Source: Thermoanaerobacterium xylanolyticum LX-11 (GTDB lineage: Bacteria; Bacillota; Thermoanaerobacteria; Thermoanaerobacterales; Thermoanaerobacteraceae). From it: 64,000 nucleotides of DNA. The DNA is taken from NCBI RefSeq assembly GCF_000189775.2, contig NC_015555.1, positions 1,313,001 through 1,377,000 on the forward strand, read 5' to 3'. Both the position numbers and the translations under genes were made by a program. Of the stretch, positions 26,583 to 36,144 are shown in pieces. Position 1 is the stretch's first letter. Each line of letters starts with the position of its first letter. The notes under the pieces were generated by a model. It saw nothing but the letters and a program-made list of their open reading frames with translations, did no database searches and was not told the DNA's origin.

Positions 26583-28094
26583 ATGTTGGGCGCATGGCGT
26601 TCGCATCCTGATTATCAGTCTTTCCTTGTCGAAAATATTCAACCCATTTATGCTTCAGATAAAAATCGTGTCATTCAATTTTCTGAAGCTTTATCTAAAC
26701 TCTATAATTTAGATCTTGATGTTCTTAAACCTGTACTGGAACCTTATTACTCTAATACTGGTTCTCCAGCCAAAAATCAGCCTGAAGTTTTTCGGTCTTT
26801 TGTACTTATGTCTCTTCTTAAATGTCACAGTATTACTAAATGGGTTTACATGCTTCATCATGATGACCTTTTGTGTTACATGATTGGCGTATCTCCTGAT
26901 AATATTCCTGGTGTTGGTACTCATTATGACTTGATTAACAGGTTATGGCTTGAGGATCCTGATATTGAAAAAGACCGACAGGATTCTCTACATCCTTTTA
27001 AACGCAAACCACGTAAAAAACTTGCTAAAAATCAGAAGCTCCCACCACGCCACCCTGGTATTATACAGAAATTTGTTGATTTGGCTTTACAGGGTAAAAT
27101 TTTTGAGTCAAGACCTGAGAAGCTTCTTCAACAAATTTTTGCCGATGTTGCTGTTAGGCCTTCCGCCAATGATGGCATCCTCGGTGATATTGAAAAACTT
27201 ACTATCTCCGGTGACGGTACTTGTATTAAAACCGGCGGAAGTCCTTTCGGTATTAGAACTTGTGATTGTGCTAATAAGGGTATATTTAATTGTGACTGCC
27301 ATCGCAAGTTCTCTGACCCCGATGCTCGCTATGGTTGGGATAGTTATCATGAGACATGGTTTTATGGTTATTCTGGTTATTTTTTAGTGACATACAACGA
27401 AGAGCTTAAATCTGATATTCCGATTTATCTTCGCTTGGTTGAGGCTCCTCGTTATGATGGTGTTACTGCTATTATTGCTTTGTCTGAAGCAAGGGCTTTG
27501 TATCCTGATTTCGTTTTTGATAAATTTATTGGTGATTGTGCTCATGATAATTACCCTACTTATCATCTTCTTAATAAGTGGAATATTAAACCTGTAATTC
27601 CGCTTAATAAGAAGAATAAAAACAACAGCAAGTACCAAGGTACTATTAAAATCAATGAAAATGGTATTCCTGTCTGTATGGCAGGATTATCTATGGTTTA
27701 CAATGGTTTTATGAAAGACCGTAACAGAATTAAATGGCGCTGTCCTTTTGCGACTGGTAAAGTTGATTCATGTAATTGTAAAGATAAGTGCTCCTCTTCT
27801 GATTATGGTAGAACCGTTTATACGAAGCCTTCATCTGATCCTCGCTTGTTTACCGTCATTCCACGTGGTTCTGATGAATGGAAATGCGAGATGAAAAAGC
27901 GAACTTCTTCTGAGCGTGTTAACAAAAGGCTTCTTAATGACTATGAGTTGGAGCTATCTAAAACCAGAGGCAAAAAGCGTTGGTCTTTCTGGATTATGAT
28001 ACATTCTATTAATATCCATCTTGATGCTAGATTGAAAAAATCTAAGTTTGATTTTATTTCTATGCTTGATGGATTATTAGGTAGAGTAGCATAA
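26583..28094 (+). CDS. DDE transposase of the insertion sequence (IS4/IS5/IS1182-like)
   Basis: 503 residues. Probable catalytic triad: D211 in SGDGTCIKT, D318 in FIGDCAHDN and E444 in RTSSERVNK, spaced like IS4/IS1182-type DDE enzymes. Two cysteine groups interrupt the catalytic core: C227, C229, C237, C239, and C387, C397, C399, C403. The second is placed like the cysteine block of IS1182-type transposases. GAGGTGAT is 5 bases before the ATG. The frame is intact, so the element may be active. The exact IS family is not certain. Confidence 0.85.
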   Translation: MLGAWRSHPDYQSFLVENIQPIYASDKNRVIQFSEALSKLYNLDLDVLKPVLEPYYSNTGSPAKNQPEVFRSFVLMSLLKCHSITKWVYMLHHDDLLCYMIGVSPDNIPGVGTHYDLINRLWLEDPDIEKDRQDSLHPFKRKPRKKLAKNQKLPPRHPGIIQKFVDLALQGKIFESRPEKLLQQIFADVAVRPSANDGILGDIEKLTISGDGTCIKTGGSPFGIRTCDCANKGIFNCDCHRKFSDPDARYGWDSYHETWFYGYSGYFLVTYNEELKSDIPIYLRLVEAPRYDGVTAIIALSEARALYPDFVFDKFIGDCAHDNYPTYHLLNKWNIKPVIPLNKKNKNNSKYQGTIKINENGIPVCMAGLSMVYNGFMKDRNRIKWRCPFATGKVDSCNCKDKCSSSDYGRTVYTKPSSDPRLFTVIPRGSDEWKCEMKKRTSSERVNKRLLNDYELELSKTRGKKRWSFWIMIHSINIHLDARLKKSKFDFISMLDGLLGRVA

Positions 28095-28124
28095 ATATTG
28101 AGATTCCATATACTGTTAATTTTT

Positions 28125-28150
28125 AAACCTATTTTATTAGGCTTTATTTC
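28125..28150 (+). terminator. Weak terminator after the transposase
   Basis: Short stem AAACCTA / TAGGcTTT with one bulged base, followed by U-rich sequence on the plus strand, 30 bases after the transposase stop. Confidence 0.35.
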
Positions 28151-28299
28151 TTATACTCTTTTTTTAAATTGATTTTCATTATTTTACATTTTCTTTCCTC
28201 TTTTCAGTATTTTATCGCAAAGGCTTTGTTATTTTCTGTATCTAATTTCTAATTTATGCCATAGTATGACGCTGGAAATTAGTTTCCGAAATCACTCAT

Positions 28300-28752
28300 C
28301 TATAATCCTGTATGTCCGAAGCCATTCTTTCCTCTTAAAGTTTCGTCCAATTCATCCACTTCAATAATTTCCGGTATTTCTACTTTATTTATTATCATTT
28401 GCGCGATTCTAAGTCCTCTCTTAACTATAAAATCAATTTTTCCAAAGTTTATCAATATCAATTTAATTTCTCCTCTATAATCAGAGTCTATAGTACCTGG
28501 AGAATTTAACATGGTTATACCGTTATTTAATGCAAGTCCACTCCGTGGACGAATTTGTGCTTCATAACCTTCAGGCAACTGTATCATAATACCCGTTCCT
28601 ATCAATTTTATTTCACCAGGTTTAATAACCACGTCTTCATCTACTTTTGCATATAAGTCGATACCTGCAGCTCCCTTGCTCATATATTTTGGCAAAGGCA
28701 AATCTTTCGCATCATATGTTTTTTTTATTTTCAAAATCAATTTATTATTCAA
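28300..28752 (-). CDS. dut: dUTP diphosphatase
   Basis: Trimeric dUTPase that keeps uracil out of DNA and supplies dUMP; 150 residues. Family motifs: [33 protein letters not shown]-like [10 protein letters not shown] and the C-terminal GFGHTG. It overlaps the upstream peptidase gene by 8 bases. The insertion sequence begins about 20 bases past its stop. Confidence 0.96.
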   Translation of the reverse strand: MNNKLILKIKKTYDAKDLPLPKYMSKGAAGIDLYAKVDEDVVIKPGEIKLIGTGIMIQLPEGYEAQIRPRSGLALNNGITMLNSPGTIDSDYRGEIKLILINFGKIDFIVKRGLRIAQMIINKVEIPEIIEVDELDETLRGKNGFGHTGL

Positions 28753-29992
28753 TTTTCATCCATCCTATCTGTTTTTCGTTTATATCACCGACAACTGAAA
28801 TCCCCAATTGCTCAATATTAAATATCTTTTTCGCAAGATTGTTAACATCGTCATATGTAATTGAATCGATTTTATCTACAATATCATTGACAGTATAAAC
28901 TTTTTTTAAAAAAAGCAGAGATTTACCTATCGATGACATTCTGCTGCTAATGCTATCCATATCCATTAAAATGCTGATTTTTAACTGCTCTCTAAATTTG
29001 TTTACCTCAAATTCTGAAAAGCCATCATTTTTTACTTTTAAAATTTCCTCTATGATCAGTTCATAAACCGATTTTAAATTTTCAGGTGCAGTACTTGCAA
29101 AAATGGTAAAAGCACCTGTGTCAATATATGTAGACGGATAAGAGTAGATCGAATATACTAATCCTTCTTCTTCACGAATTTTTTGAAACAGTCTGGAACT
29201 CATTCCTCCTCCGAATGCATTGCTAACAATAGATAATGTATATATGCTGTCAAATGAATAATTTATGCCAGGCATACTTATACATATGTTTACTTGCTCA
29301 TATTCTTTGCTTTTTAATACTATACCCTTATTCCAGTCAGGTTTGTCTAATGAAATGGCATTATTACAAGAATTTATATATAAAGTCTTTCTTGATATAA
29401 TATCAAATATAGAGTCATCAAAATTTCCTGCAATTGAAATAACAATATTATCTTTAAAGTAATTTTCTCTATAAAATTTGACTATAGTGTCTCTATCAAA
29501 AGATTTTACAGTATCTTCATAGCCAAGAACAGGATATGATAATGGGTTACCTTTCCAGGTAAGGTTTGCCAACATATCATAAGCAACATCCTCTGGAGAA
29601 TCATTATTCATGTTTATTTCTTCCAAAACTACATTTTTTTCTTTCTCTATATCTTCACTTTTAAAAAGTGGATTAAACACCATATCGAAAAGTACATCAA
29701 CTGCTTTTTCTATGTATGAATTATACACTTTAACATAAAAGCAAGTGCTTTCTTTCCCTGTAAATCCATTTAACTGTCCGCCAATATTATCAATTTCTTC
29801 CGCTATATCTTTTGCGCTTCTATTTTTTGAACCTTTAAATACCATGTGTTCAATAAAATGTGATATTCCATTGTTCTCTTTATTTTCATAACGAGAACCA
29901 ACTTTAATCCATATTCCTATATACACTGAATTAACATATGGCATCTTATACGCTACTACATTAACATCGTTAATTTTCTTTTGTATGTACAT
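28745..29992 (-). CDS. mlpA: M16-family zinc peptidase (MlpA/pitrilysin type)
   Basis: 415 residues. The inverted zinc motif [10 protein letters not shown] gives H-x2-E-H, with a distal glutamate in the following helical region. The second half is the non-catalytic M16 repeat. Bacillus mlpA lies at the same place between ylxY and ymxH. No signal peptide is visible, so it is likely cytosolic. It follows ylxY by 15 bases and overlaps dut. Confidence 0.92.
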   Translation of the reverse strand: MYIQKKINDVNVVAYKMPYVNSVYIGIWIKVGSRYENKENNGISHFIEHMVFKGSKNRSAKDIAEEIDNIGGQLNGFTGKESTCFYVKVYNSYIEKAVDVLFDMVFNPLFKSEDIEKEKNVVLEEINMNNDSPEDVAYDMLANLTWKGNPLSYPVLGYEDTVKSFDRDTIVKFYRENYFKDNIVISIAGNFDDSIFDIISRKTLYINSCNNAISLDKPDWNKGIVLKSKEYEQVNICISMPGINYSFDSIYTLSIVSNAFGGGMSSRLFQKIREEEGLVYSIYSYPSTYIDTGAFTIFASTAPENLKSVYELIIEEILKVKNDGFSEFEVNKFREQLKISILMDMDSISSRMSSIGKSLLFLKKVYTVNDIVDKIDSITYDDVNNLAKKIFNIEQLGISVVGDINEKQIGWMKIE

Positions 29993-30007
29993 TTACTACC
30001 TCCTCAT

Positions 30008-30715
30008 TTATTTTAGAACATTTGAAACGCTAGTTATTTCATAACCTTTGCTTTCCAATTCTTTGATCATAGTAGGCAGCGCTTCTACGGTGCCTTTTGT
30101 TGGATGCATCAAAACGATAGCGCCATTATGAGCTTTTTTTACAATTCTATTGATAATATTATTAACACCTGGGTTGCTCCAATCTATAGTATCTAAACTC
30201 CATAAGATTACTTTATAACCAAGATCTTCAGCGGTTTTTACTACATCATCATTAAAGTCACCGTATGGTGGAGCAAAAAGATTAGGCTTTTTCCCAGTTA
30301 TTTTAAAAAGTACATCACCTGCTTTTGATATATCCTCTGCATATTTTTCCTTGCTCCACTGCGTATACTTAACGTGTGTATACCCATGACTTGCTATCTC
30401 ATGTCCATCGGTTGCAATTTGTCTGACTATCTCTGGATTTTTCTCAGCCCATTGCCCCTCAAAAAAGAATGTTATTTTTATATTGTTTGATTTAAATATT
30501 TCTAACATCTTTGGAATATACTCATTCCCCCACGCTACGTTGCAAGCAAAAGCTATCTTTTTACTATTTGCATCGCCTTTATAAATAGGATCATTTGTTT
30601 TAAACGTAGAAATAGAATGGTTAACCAACATCCCTAATAAAATTATCGCAATAATTATTATTAAAATCAATATTACGGTAGTTTTTTTGGGATATTTTAT
30701 ATAATATATCTTCAA
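30008..30715 (-). CDS. YlxY-type polysaccharide deacetylase homologue, motif 1 altered
   Basis: About 235 residues: an N-terminal membrane anchor (TVILILIIIIAIILLGMLV) and an extracellular NodB fold. Motif 2 is SHGYTH, motif 3 is FAPPYGDF, motif 4 SLDTIDW and motif 5 VLMHP. The usual TFDDG of motif 1 reads ACNVAWGNE, so the catalytic and metal aspartates are missing; it may be inactive or work differently. The position after rpsO-pnp fits sporulation-family YlxY. The start is taken as TTG at 30715, 7 bases after GGTGG; a GTG at 30727 overlaps that SD. Confidence 0.85.
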   Translation of the reverse strand: MKIYYIKYPKKTTVILILIIIIAIILLGMLVNHSISTFKTNDPIYKGDANSKKIAFACNVAWGNEYIPKMLEIFKSNNIKITFFFEGQWAEKNPEIVRQIATDGHEIASHGYTHVKYTQWSKEKYAEDISKAGDVLFKITGKKPNLFAPPYGDFNDDVVKTAEDLGYKVILWSLDTIDWSNPGVNNIINRIVKKAHNGAIVLMHPTKGTVEALPTMIKELESKGYEITSVSNVLK

Positions 30716-30719
30716 GACT

Positions 30720-30765
30720 AACACCACCTAATTTATTTTCTTAATAAATTTTATTAGGTGATGTT
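30720..30765 (-). promoter_or_regulatory. Hairpin covering the ylxY Shine-Dalgarno
   Basis: Arms 30720-30732 and 30753-30765 pair over 12 of 13 bases, with an inner TTTATT/AATAAA pairing. The 3' arm in the minus transcript contains UUAGGUGGUG, the ylxY SD. No U-run follows. Confidence 0.55.
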
Positions 30766-30799
30766 ATTAGATATTACTTTTTTATTGACTATCAATAAA

Positions 30800-30828
30800 T
30801 AAAAAACATAAACCATAAGAGGTTTATG
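30800..30828 (-). terminator. Terminator after pnp
   Basis: Eight-base stem (30807-30814 with 30821-30828), six-base loop, six U in the transcript. It starts 3 bases past the pnp stop. Confidence 0.85.
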
Positions 30829-30831
30829 CAT

Positions 30832-32934
30832 TTACACTTCTTTGTCATTTTTAGTTTCTTCTGGCAAAGCATCTTTTCTCGATAAATTAATCCGTCCTTG
30901 TTTATCAATCTCTGTTACTTTTACCAAAATTTCATCGCCAATATTTACTACATCTTCAACTTTATTCACATGTTTTTTATCTAACTTAGATATGTGGACC
31001 AATCCTTCTTTACCAGGAGCAATTTCTACAAAAGCACCAAATGAAGCCAGTCTTGTCACTTTTCCTAAATAAATTGAACCTACTTCTACATCTTTTGTTA
31101 TTGCTTCAATGATCATTTTAGCTTTCTCGCCAGCTTTTAAATCGGTTGATGATATAAATACTCTACCATCGTCCTCTATGTCTATTTTAACACCTGTATC
31201 TGCTATTATTTTGTTTATTGTCTTGCCACCTGCTCCGATTATATCCCTTATTTTTTCAGGATCGACGTTTAAGCTTATAATCCTTGGAGCATAAGGAGAT
31301 AATTCCTTTCTTGGCTCTTTTATAGTTTCTAGCATCTTATTCAATATAAATAACCTACCTTTTCGAGCCTTTTCTAAAGCTAACGAAAGGATATCGCGAT
31401 CAATGCCAGCTATTTTTATATCCATTTGTATTGCCGTTATCCCTTTTTCAGTACCTGCAACTTTGAAATCCATGTCACCAAGAAAGTCTTCTATTCCCTG
31501 TATATCTGTCAGTATAGATACTATATCGCCCTCTTTAATAAGACCCATTGCAACGCCTGCAACTGGTGCTTTAATTGGAACACCAGCATCCATAAGAGCC
31601 AATGTGCTTCCGCATACACTTGCTTGTGAAGTTGAACCATTTGAGCTTAACACTTCAGAGACCAATCTGATTGTGTAAGGAAATTCCTCCTCTGAAGGTA
31701 TCATAGGTTCTAATGCCCTCTCAGCTAACGCACCATGCCCTATTTCTCTCCTTCCTGGACCTCTTAATGGCCTCGTTTCGCCTACGCTAAAAGGAGGGAA
31801 ATTATAATGATGCATATATCTCTTGGATTCTTCGTCACCCAAACCATCGAGAATCTGTATATCACCAAGAGGACCTAATGTTGCCACTGTCATAACTTGC
31901 GTCTGACCACGAGTAAATATAGCTGAACCATGTGTACGAGGTAAAACACCGACATCGCATGTTATTGGCCTTATATCATCTAATCCTCTACCATCTACTC
32001 TTATTTTTTCTTCAGTGATCATTTTTCGCATCTGTTCTTTTGTAATTGTATATAAAACTTCATCAATATCTTCAAGATTGTCTGGATATTCATCTTTAAA
32101 ATGCTCTAAAACTTCTTCCTCAACTTTGTCTATATTATCGTTTCTTTCCTTTTTCTCTTCTGTTCTTAAAGCATTATATATTTTTTCAGTTGCAAATTCC
32201 CTAACTTGTTGTTCTAAGTTGTCATCTATTTCATGCACTATTACTTCCGCTTTTGGAAGTCCTACTTCTTTTACAATGCCTTCTATAAATTCTACTATCT
32301 GTTTTATGTATTCATGAGCGTACATTATTGCATCTAACATTACTTCCTCTGGAACCTCATTGGCACCAGCCTCAACCATCATTATAGCATCCTTTGTACC
32401 TGAGACAGTCAAGTGCAAATCACTTTTTTCTCTCGCTTCTAAGTCAGGATTTATTATGAAATTCCCATCTACAAGTGCTACTGATACAGAACCTGTAGGT
32501 CCGTTAAAAGGAATATCAGATATAGATAAAGCAACTGAAGAACCTATCATTGCCACTATCTCTGGCTGAACATCAGGGTCTACAGATAAAACAGTAGCAA
32601 TAACTTGCACATCATTTCTATAGCCATGTGGAAATAGTGGCCTTATTGGCCTATCTATTAATCTGGATGTCAATATTGCTTTCTCAGTAGGTTTACCTTC
32701 CCTTTTAATAAAACCACCAGGTATTTTACCAACGGAATAAAGTCTTTCTTCATAATCAACACTTAAAGGGAAAAAGTCAACTCCTTCTCTTGGTTCTTTA
32801 GAAGCGCAAGCCGTAACCAGCACAACTGTATCACCATATCTAACAAGAGCACTACCATTAGCCAATTGTGCAAGTTTTCCAGTTTGAACGATTAATTTTC
32901 TCCCTGCAAGGTCAAGTTCAAAAATCTTTTCCAT
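30832..32934 (-). CDS. pnp: Polyribonucleotide nucleotidyltransferase (PNPase)
   Basis: Phosphorolytic 3'-to-5' exoribonuclease; 700 residues. Two RNase PH domains ([21 protein letters not shown] in the first; [22 protein letters not shown]-type sequence in the second) flank a helical linker. KH ([13 protein letters not shown]) and S1 ([15 protein letters not shown]) domains form the C-terminus. It follows rpsO and its terminator, the conserved Firmicute order. The SD is AAAGGAGGATAAT. Confidence 0.97.
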   Translation of the reverse strand: MEKIFELDLAGRKLIVQTGKLAQLANGSALVRYGDTVVLVTACASKEPREGVDFFPLSVDYEERLYSVGKIPGGFIKREGKPTEKAILTSRLIDRPIRPLFPHGYRNDVQVIATVLSVDPDVQPEIVAMIGSSVALSISDIPFNGPTGSVSVALVDGNFIINPDLEAREKSDLHLTVSGTKDAIMMVEAGANEVPEEVMLDAIMYAHEYIKQIVEFIEGIVKEVGLPKAEVIVHEIDDNLEQQVREFATEKIYNALRTEEKKERNDNIDKVEEEVLEHFKDEYPDNLEDIDEVLYTITKEQMRKMITEEKIRVDGRGLDDIRPITCDVGVLPRTHGSAIFTRGQTQVMTVATLGPLGDIQILDGLGDEESKRYMHHYNFPPFSVGETRPLRGPGRREIGHGALAERALEPMIPSEEEFPYTIRLVSEVLSSNGSTSQASVCGSTLALMDAGVPIKAPVAGVAMGLIKEGDIVSILTDIQGIEDFLGDMDFKVAGTEKGITAIQMDIKIAGIDRDILSLALEKARKGRLFILNKMLETIKEPRKELSPYAPRIISLNVDPEKIRDIIGAGGKTINKIIADTGVKIDIEDDGRVFISSTDLKAGEKAKMIIEAITKDVEVGSIYLGKVTRLASFGAFVEIAPGKEGLVHISKLDKKHVNKVEDVVNIGDEILVKVTEIDKQGRINLSRKDALPEETKNDKEV

Positions 32935-32991
32935 ATTATCCTCCTTTCATCCTTTTAATATATTTTTTCAAATATTTGATCATTAATACAG

Positions 32992-33016
32992 AAAAAAGAG
33001 CGAGGTTACCCGCTCT
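32992..33016 (-). terminator. Terminator after rpsO
   Basis: Six-base GC-rich stem (32997-33002 with 33011-33016), eight-base loop, then six U. The 5' arm shares bases with the rpsO stop codon. Confidence 0.82.
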
Positions 33017-33281
33017 ATTTTCTTAAATCTAACTTTTCAACGATGGCACGGTACCTATCCATATCTTTCTTCATTAGATAATTTAATAATCCTCTTCTCT
33101 GACCAACCATCTTAAGCAAACCGCGTCTTGAATGATGATCTTTTTTATGAACTTTTAAATGTTCATTTAAAGAGTTAATCCTCTCAGTGAGTAAAGCAAT
33201 CTGAACTTCTGGAGAACCTGTGTCTTTCTCGTGAATCCTGTTCTCAGCGATTATTTCATTTTTTCTCTCTTTGTTTAACAT
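33015..33281 (-). CDS. rpsO: 30S ribosomal protein S15
   Basis: 88 residues, the standard S15 length. It contains the conserved [16 protein letters not shown] and [16 protein letters not shown]15 binds 16S rRNA helices 20-22 early in 30S assembly. The ATG at 33281 follows GGAGGTGAAATT. An in-frame extension to 33323 lies within the structured leader and is rejected. Confidence 0.98.
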   Translation of the reverse strand: MLNKERKNEIIAENRIHEKDTGSPEVQIALLTERINSLNEHLKVHKKDHHSRRGLLKMVGQRRGLLNYLMKKDMDRYRAIVEKLDLRK

Positions 33282-33359
33282 AATTTCACCTCCACTCATA
33301 AATTCGCCAAATAGCATTGACATCGCCGGTGAACGAATATCAAAGCTATGGTAATCACG
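33282..33359 (-). promoter_or_regulatory. Structured rpsO 5' leader, candidate S15 autoregulatory RNA
   Basis: About 78 bases from the predicted start site to rpsO. Pairing ATAGC (33311-33315) with GCTAT (33345-33349) extends through UGA/UCA pairs. A competing pairing joins ATTCG (33302-33306) to CGAAT (33334-33338), suggesting alternative or pseudoknot folds. Autoregulation by S15 is known for several bacterial rpsO leaders; it is inferred here. Confidence 0.5.
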
Positions 33360-33365
33360 GATATA

Positions 33366-33394
33366 ATTTTATCACAAAAAATCAATTATGTAAA
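33366..33394 (-). promoter_or_regulatory. Sigma-A promoter of rpsO
   Basis: Minus strand: -35 TTTACA (33389-33394, inside the ribF 3' end), 17-base spacer, -10 TAAAAT (33366-33371). Confidence 0.7.
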
Positions 33395-34314
33395 ATATAT
33401 TTATAAGATTTTGCTAATGCATAATCGTTTTTCATTTGTTCTATAAGTTCTTTTTTGCTATTGAATTTTATTTCATCTCGAATGCGCTTAATAAATTCAA
33501 TTTCTATAAACAACCCATAAATATTTTCGTTAAAATCTATAATATACGTTTCAACAGATAAATTATTGACATTAAAAGTAGGATTTATTCCAACATTTGT
33601 TATACCGAGGAAGTGTCTATTGCCTATTTTTACTTTTGTTATATATACGCCATTTAATGGTAAGATATAATCCATGTCTATCTTAATATTAGCTGTTGGG
33701 AATCCTAAATTTCTTCCAATTTTTCTACCACTAATGACATACCCTTCTAAGCTAAAATATCTCCCAAGACATTTGCTTGCTTCTTCTACATTTCCTTCCT
33801 GGATCAATGAACGTATAAAGCTACTACTTATTGGAATATCGTTCAATTTTATAGGTTCAACAATATATACTTCATAATTATAAATTTTCGAAAATTTTTT
33901 TAAAAGTGAAACATCACCATTAGCATTGTATCCAAATCTATAATTATCCCCTACAACCGCAATTTTCATATTTAACTTGTCAATTAAAATGCTCTCAATA
34001 AAAGTCTTAGGAGATAACAATGAAAAATCCTTATTAAAGTCATAAATTATAGCGTAATCTAAATTGAATTTAGAAAATTCCTCTATTTTTTTTCTGTTAG
34101 TTGTCAATAGCTTCTGATAATCATATTTGTATATCGTCTTTGTCGTATGTTGTTTAAATGTAAATACAGAACTCGTCATTTTATTTGTTTTCGACAATTC
34201 TACTGATTTTTTAATTAATTCTTGATGTCCAAGATGAATCCCATCAAAGTTTCCAAGAGCGATTACTTTTTTATCATTGTATTTTTCTGTATTGTACTCA
34301 TCTATTATTATCAC
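33382..34314 (-). CDS. ribF: Bifunctional riboflavin kinase / FAD synthetase
   Basis: Makes FMN and then FAD from riboflavin; 310 residues. The N-terminal FAD-synthetase domain starts VIALGNFDGIHLGHQELI and includes ISSSFIRSLI. The C-terminal flavokinase domain has GRNLGFPTANI and NVGINPTF. It follows truB with no gap and ends where the rpsO promoter begins, closing the nusA-infB operon. Confidence 0.96.
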   Translation of the reverse strand: MIIIDEYNTEKYNDKKVIALGNFDGIHLGHQELIKKSVELSKTNKMTSSVFTFKQHTTKTIYKYDYQKLLTTNRKKIEEFSKFNLDYAIIYDFNKDFSLLSPKTFIESILIDKLNMKIAVVGDNYRFGYNANGDVSLLKKFSKIYNYEVYIVEPIKLNDIPISSSFIRSLIQEGNVEEASKCLGRYFSLEGYVISGRKIGRNLGFPTANIKIDMDYILPLNGVYITKVKIGNRHFLGITNVGINPTFNVNNLSVETYIIDFNENIYGLFIEIEFIKRIRDEIKFNSKKELIEQMKNDYALAKSYKYILHN

Positions 34315-35184
34315 TTAGCCATCAGCTCCAAATAACAATCGTTCAACATAGATTCTATCACCTACAACTTTGCCAACGCCAACAAAGAAATGTTCTGGAC
34401 TATATAACTTTATTAATTCATCATTTGCATCTATGTATTTATTTTTCACAGGATTGCCGTGCACAATCTTACGATAATCATCATTGCCAAGACAGACACC
34501 AGGAAATGTTATAATATCATCTATTTTCATTATTTTATACTTTCCACTTACAACTTCTTCTAATGTAAATGAATTTTCTAAAGTAAATGATCCAACACTT
34601 GATCTAATAAGCATTGACATATATCCTGAAATATTCAGATAATCACAAATATCACGAACAAGAGCTCTTACATATGTTCCTTTTGAACATTTTACGTCAA
34701 ACATAATTTTGTACGGTGCTTCGTAAGATATCACATTAATGTCATATATAGTCACAAAAGAAGGCTTGATATCAATAGTTTTACCTTCTCGTGCATATTG
34801 ATAAAGTTTTTTCCCATCAACTTTTTTAGCAGAGTAAATAGGTGGTATCTGTAAAACATTGCCTTTAAATACACTTTCAATTTCTGATATTTTATGCTGT
34901 TCCAAAATTTTAACAGGCATTACACTCGTAATATTTCCAAATTTATCAATGCTATCTGTAGAAAAACCAAAAGTTATTTCTGCTCTATATGTCTTTGTTT
35001 GCGTCATTACAAACTGGGCCAATTTCGTCGCTTTGCCTATACATAAAGGTAATACACCTGCTGCTCCCGGATCAAGGGTTCCTAAATGGCCTACTTTTTT
35101 TATATTAAAATTTTTCCTTAAAAAGGATACTACATCATGAGATGTCATACCTGGCGGTTTCAAAATATTTAAAAAACCATCCAT
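34315..35184 (-). CDS. truB: tRNA pseudouridine-55 synthase
   Basis: Modifies U55 in the T-loop of tRNAs; 289 residues. Motifs include FLNILKPPGMTSHDVV, the catalytic aspartate in GTLDPGAAGVLP, and SAKKVDGKKLYQYAREG. A C-terminal PUA-like region is present. The ATG at 35184 follows GAGTGAT and is preferred to a TTG at 35190. It follows nrnA within 10 bases. Confidence 0.96.
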   Translation of the reverse strand: MDGFLNILKPPGMTSHDVVSFLRKNFNIKKVGHLGTLDPGAAGVLPLCIGKATKLAQFVMTQTKTYRAEITFGFSTDSIDKFGNITSVMPVKILEQHKISEIESVFKGNVLQIPPIYSAKKVDGKKLYQYAREGKTIDIKPSFVTIYDINVISYEAPYKIMFDVKCSKGTYVRALVRDICDYLNISGYMSMLIRSSVGSFTLENSFTLEEVVSGKYKIMKIDDIITFPGVCLGNDDYRKIVHGNPVKNKYIDANDELIKLYSPEHFFVGVGKVVGDRIYVERLLFGADG

Positions 35185-35190
35185 TTTCAA

Positions 35191-36144
35191 TCACTCATTG
35201 ATTTCAAATTTTATTAAATCTAAAATTTTTTCTTTTACATCATTTATACTGCCTTTTGTTAAGAATCCTGATGCTCTTACATGACCACCACCGCCAAATT
35301 CTTTAGCCAATTTATTTACATCCACATACTTTTTAGAGCGTAAACTTCCTTTTATAAAATCATCTTTTTCAACCAGCATAACAGCGATTTCCACACTATC
35401 TATATCTCTACCATAATTTACAATATTCTCTACATCTTCTAATTTTGTATTTGTGCTAAGAAAATCTTCCCTTGATATCTCCATATACGCAACTTTTCCG
35501 TCAAAATAAAGTTCCATATTGTTTATAACTCTGCCTATTAGCTTAAGCTTCTCATATTTAATATTATGAAAAATAATATTGGATATTTTATCCACAGAAG
35601 CACCGTTATTTATTAAATCACCAGCAACTTCATGAGTAAATGATGTAGTTGAGCCGTACATAAAATGTCCTGTGTCTGTAACAACTCCAACATACAAACA
35701 TTCTGCAATTTCTTGGTCCAAATCAATACCTAATATTTTTATCAACTGATACACTATTTCAGATGACGAAGCTGCATTGGTATCTACGTAATTCATAGTA
35801 GCATACAAAGTGTTCGAAATATGATGATCTATATTTATTGACTTATGGACTTTTTTAAGCAATTCTTTTGCCTTTCCCATTCTATCTGAATCAGCACAAT
35901 CTACAGTTATAAGCAGATCTACTGATATGTCAAATGGTCTTGTGATTTTATCTGTGTATGGCATGAATCTATAGATTTCAGGTACGTCATCATCAATAAA
36001 TATAGATACATCTTTTTTTAATTTATTCATGGCTTTGTACAACGCTGTAACAGATCCTATTCCATCACCATCAGGTGATACATGTGTTACAACAGCTATT
36101 TTTTCAGCTTCTCTTATTGAATCCAACATATCATTTAAAATCAT
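35191..36144 (-). CDS. nrnA: NrnA-type DHH oligoribonuclease / pAp phosphatase
   Basis: 317 residues of DHH-DHHA1 architecture. Metal motifs: VTHVSPDGDGIGS, TVDCADSDR, NIDHHISN, and the DHHA1 loop GGGHVRASGF. NrnA degrades nano-RNAs and dephosphorylates pAp. Its start overlaps the rbfA stop by 4 bases. This position between rbfA and truB is usual in clostridia. Confidence 0.93.
   Translation of the reverse strand: MILNDMLDSIREAEKIAVVTHVSPDGDGIGSVTALYKAMNKLKKDVSIFIDDDVPEIYRFMPYTDKITRPFDISVDLLITVDCADSDRMGKAKELLKKVHKSINIDHHISNTLYATMNYVDTNAASSSEIVYQLIKILGIDLDQEIAECLYVGVVTDTGHFMYGSTTSFTHEVAGDLINNGASVDKISNIIFHNIKYEKLKLIGRVINNMELYFDGKVAYMEISREDFLSTNTKLEDVENIVNYGRDIDSVEIAVMLVEKDDFIKGSLRSKKYVDVNKLAKEFGGGGHVRASGFLTKGSINDVKEKILDLIKFEINE

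Larger units (their letters stand above)
26361..28280 (+). mobile_element. Insertion sequence, about 1.9 kb, ends approximate
   Basis: One plus-strand transposase gene flanked by untranslated AT-rich DNA, in an otherwise minus-strand region. Candidate imperfect inverted ends are 26361-26375 (AATTTCAGGAGACAT) and the complement of 28266-28280 (AATTTCCAGCGTCAT), 11 of 15 identical. No convincing target duplication was found, so the ends could be off by tens of bases. It separates dut from ymxH, which are near neighbours in the conserved pnp-ylxY-mlpA-ymxH order. Confidence 0.7.

Noticed and set aside
28261-28300. Target-site duplication of the insertion sequence
   Set aside because: Short matches between flanks are inverted, not direct, so no duplication could be fixed.
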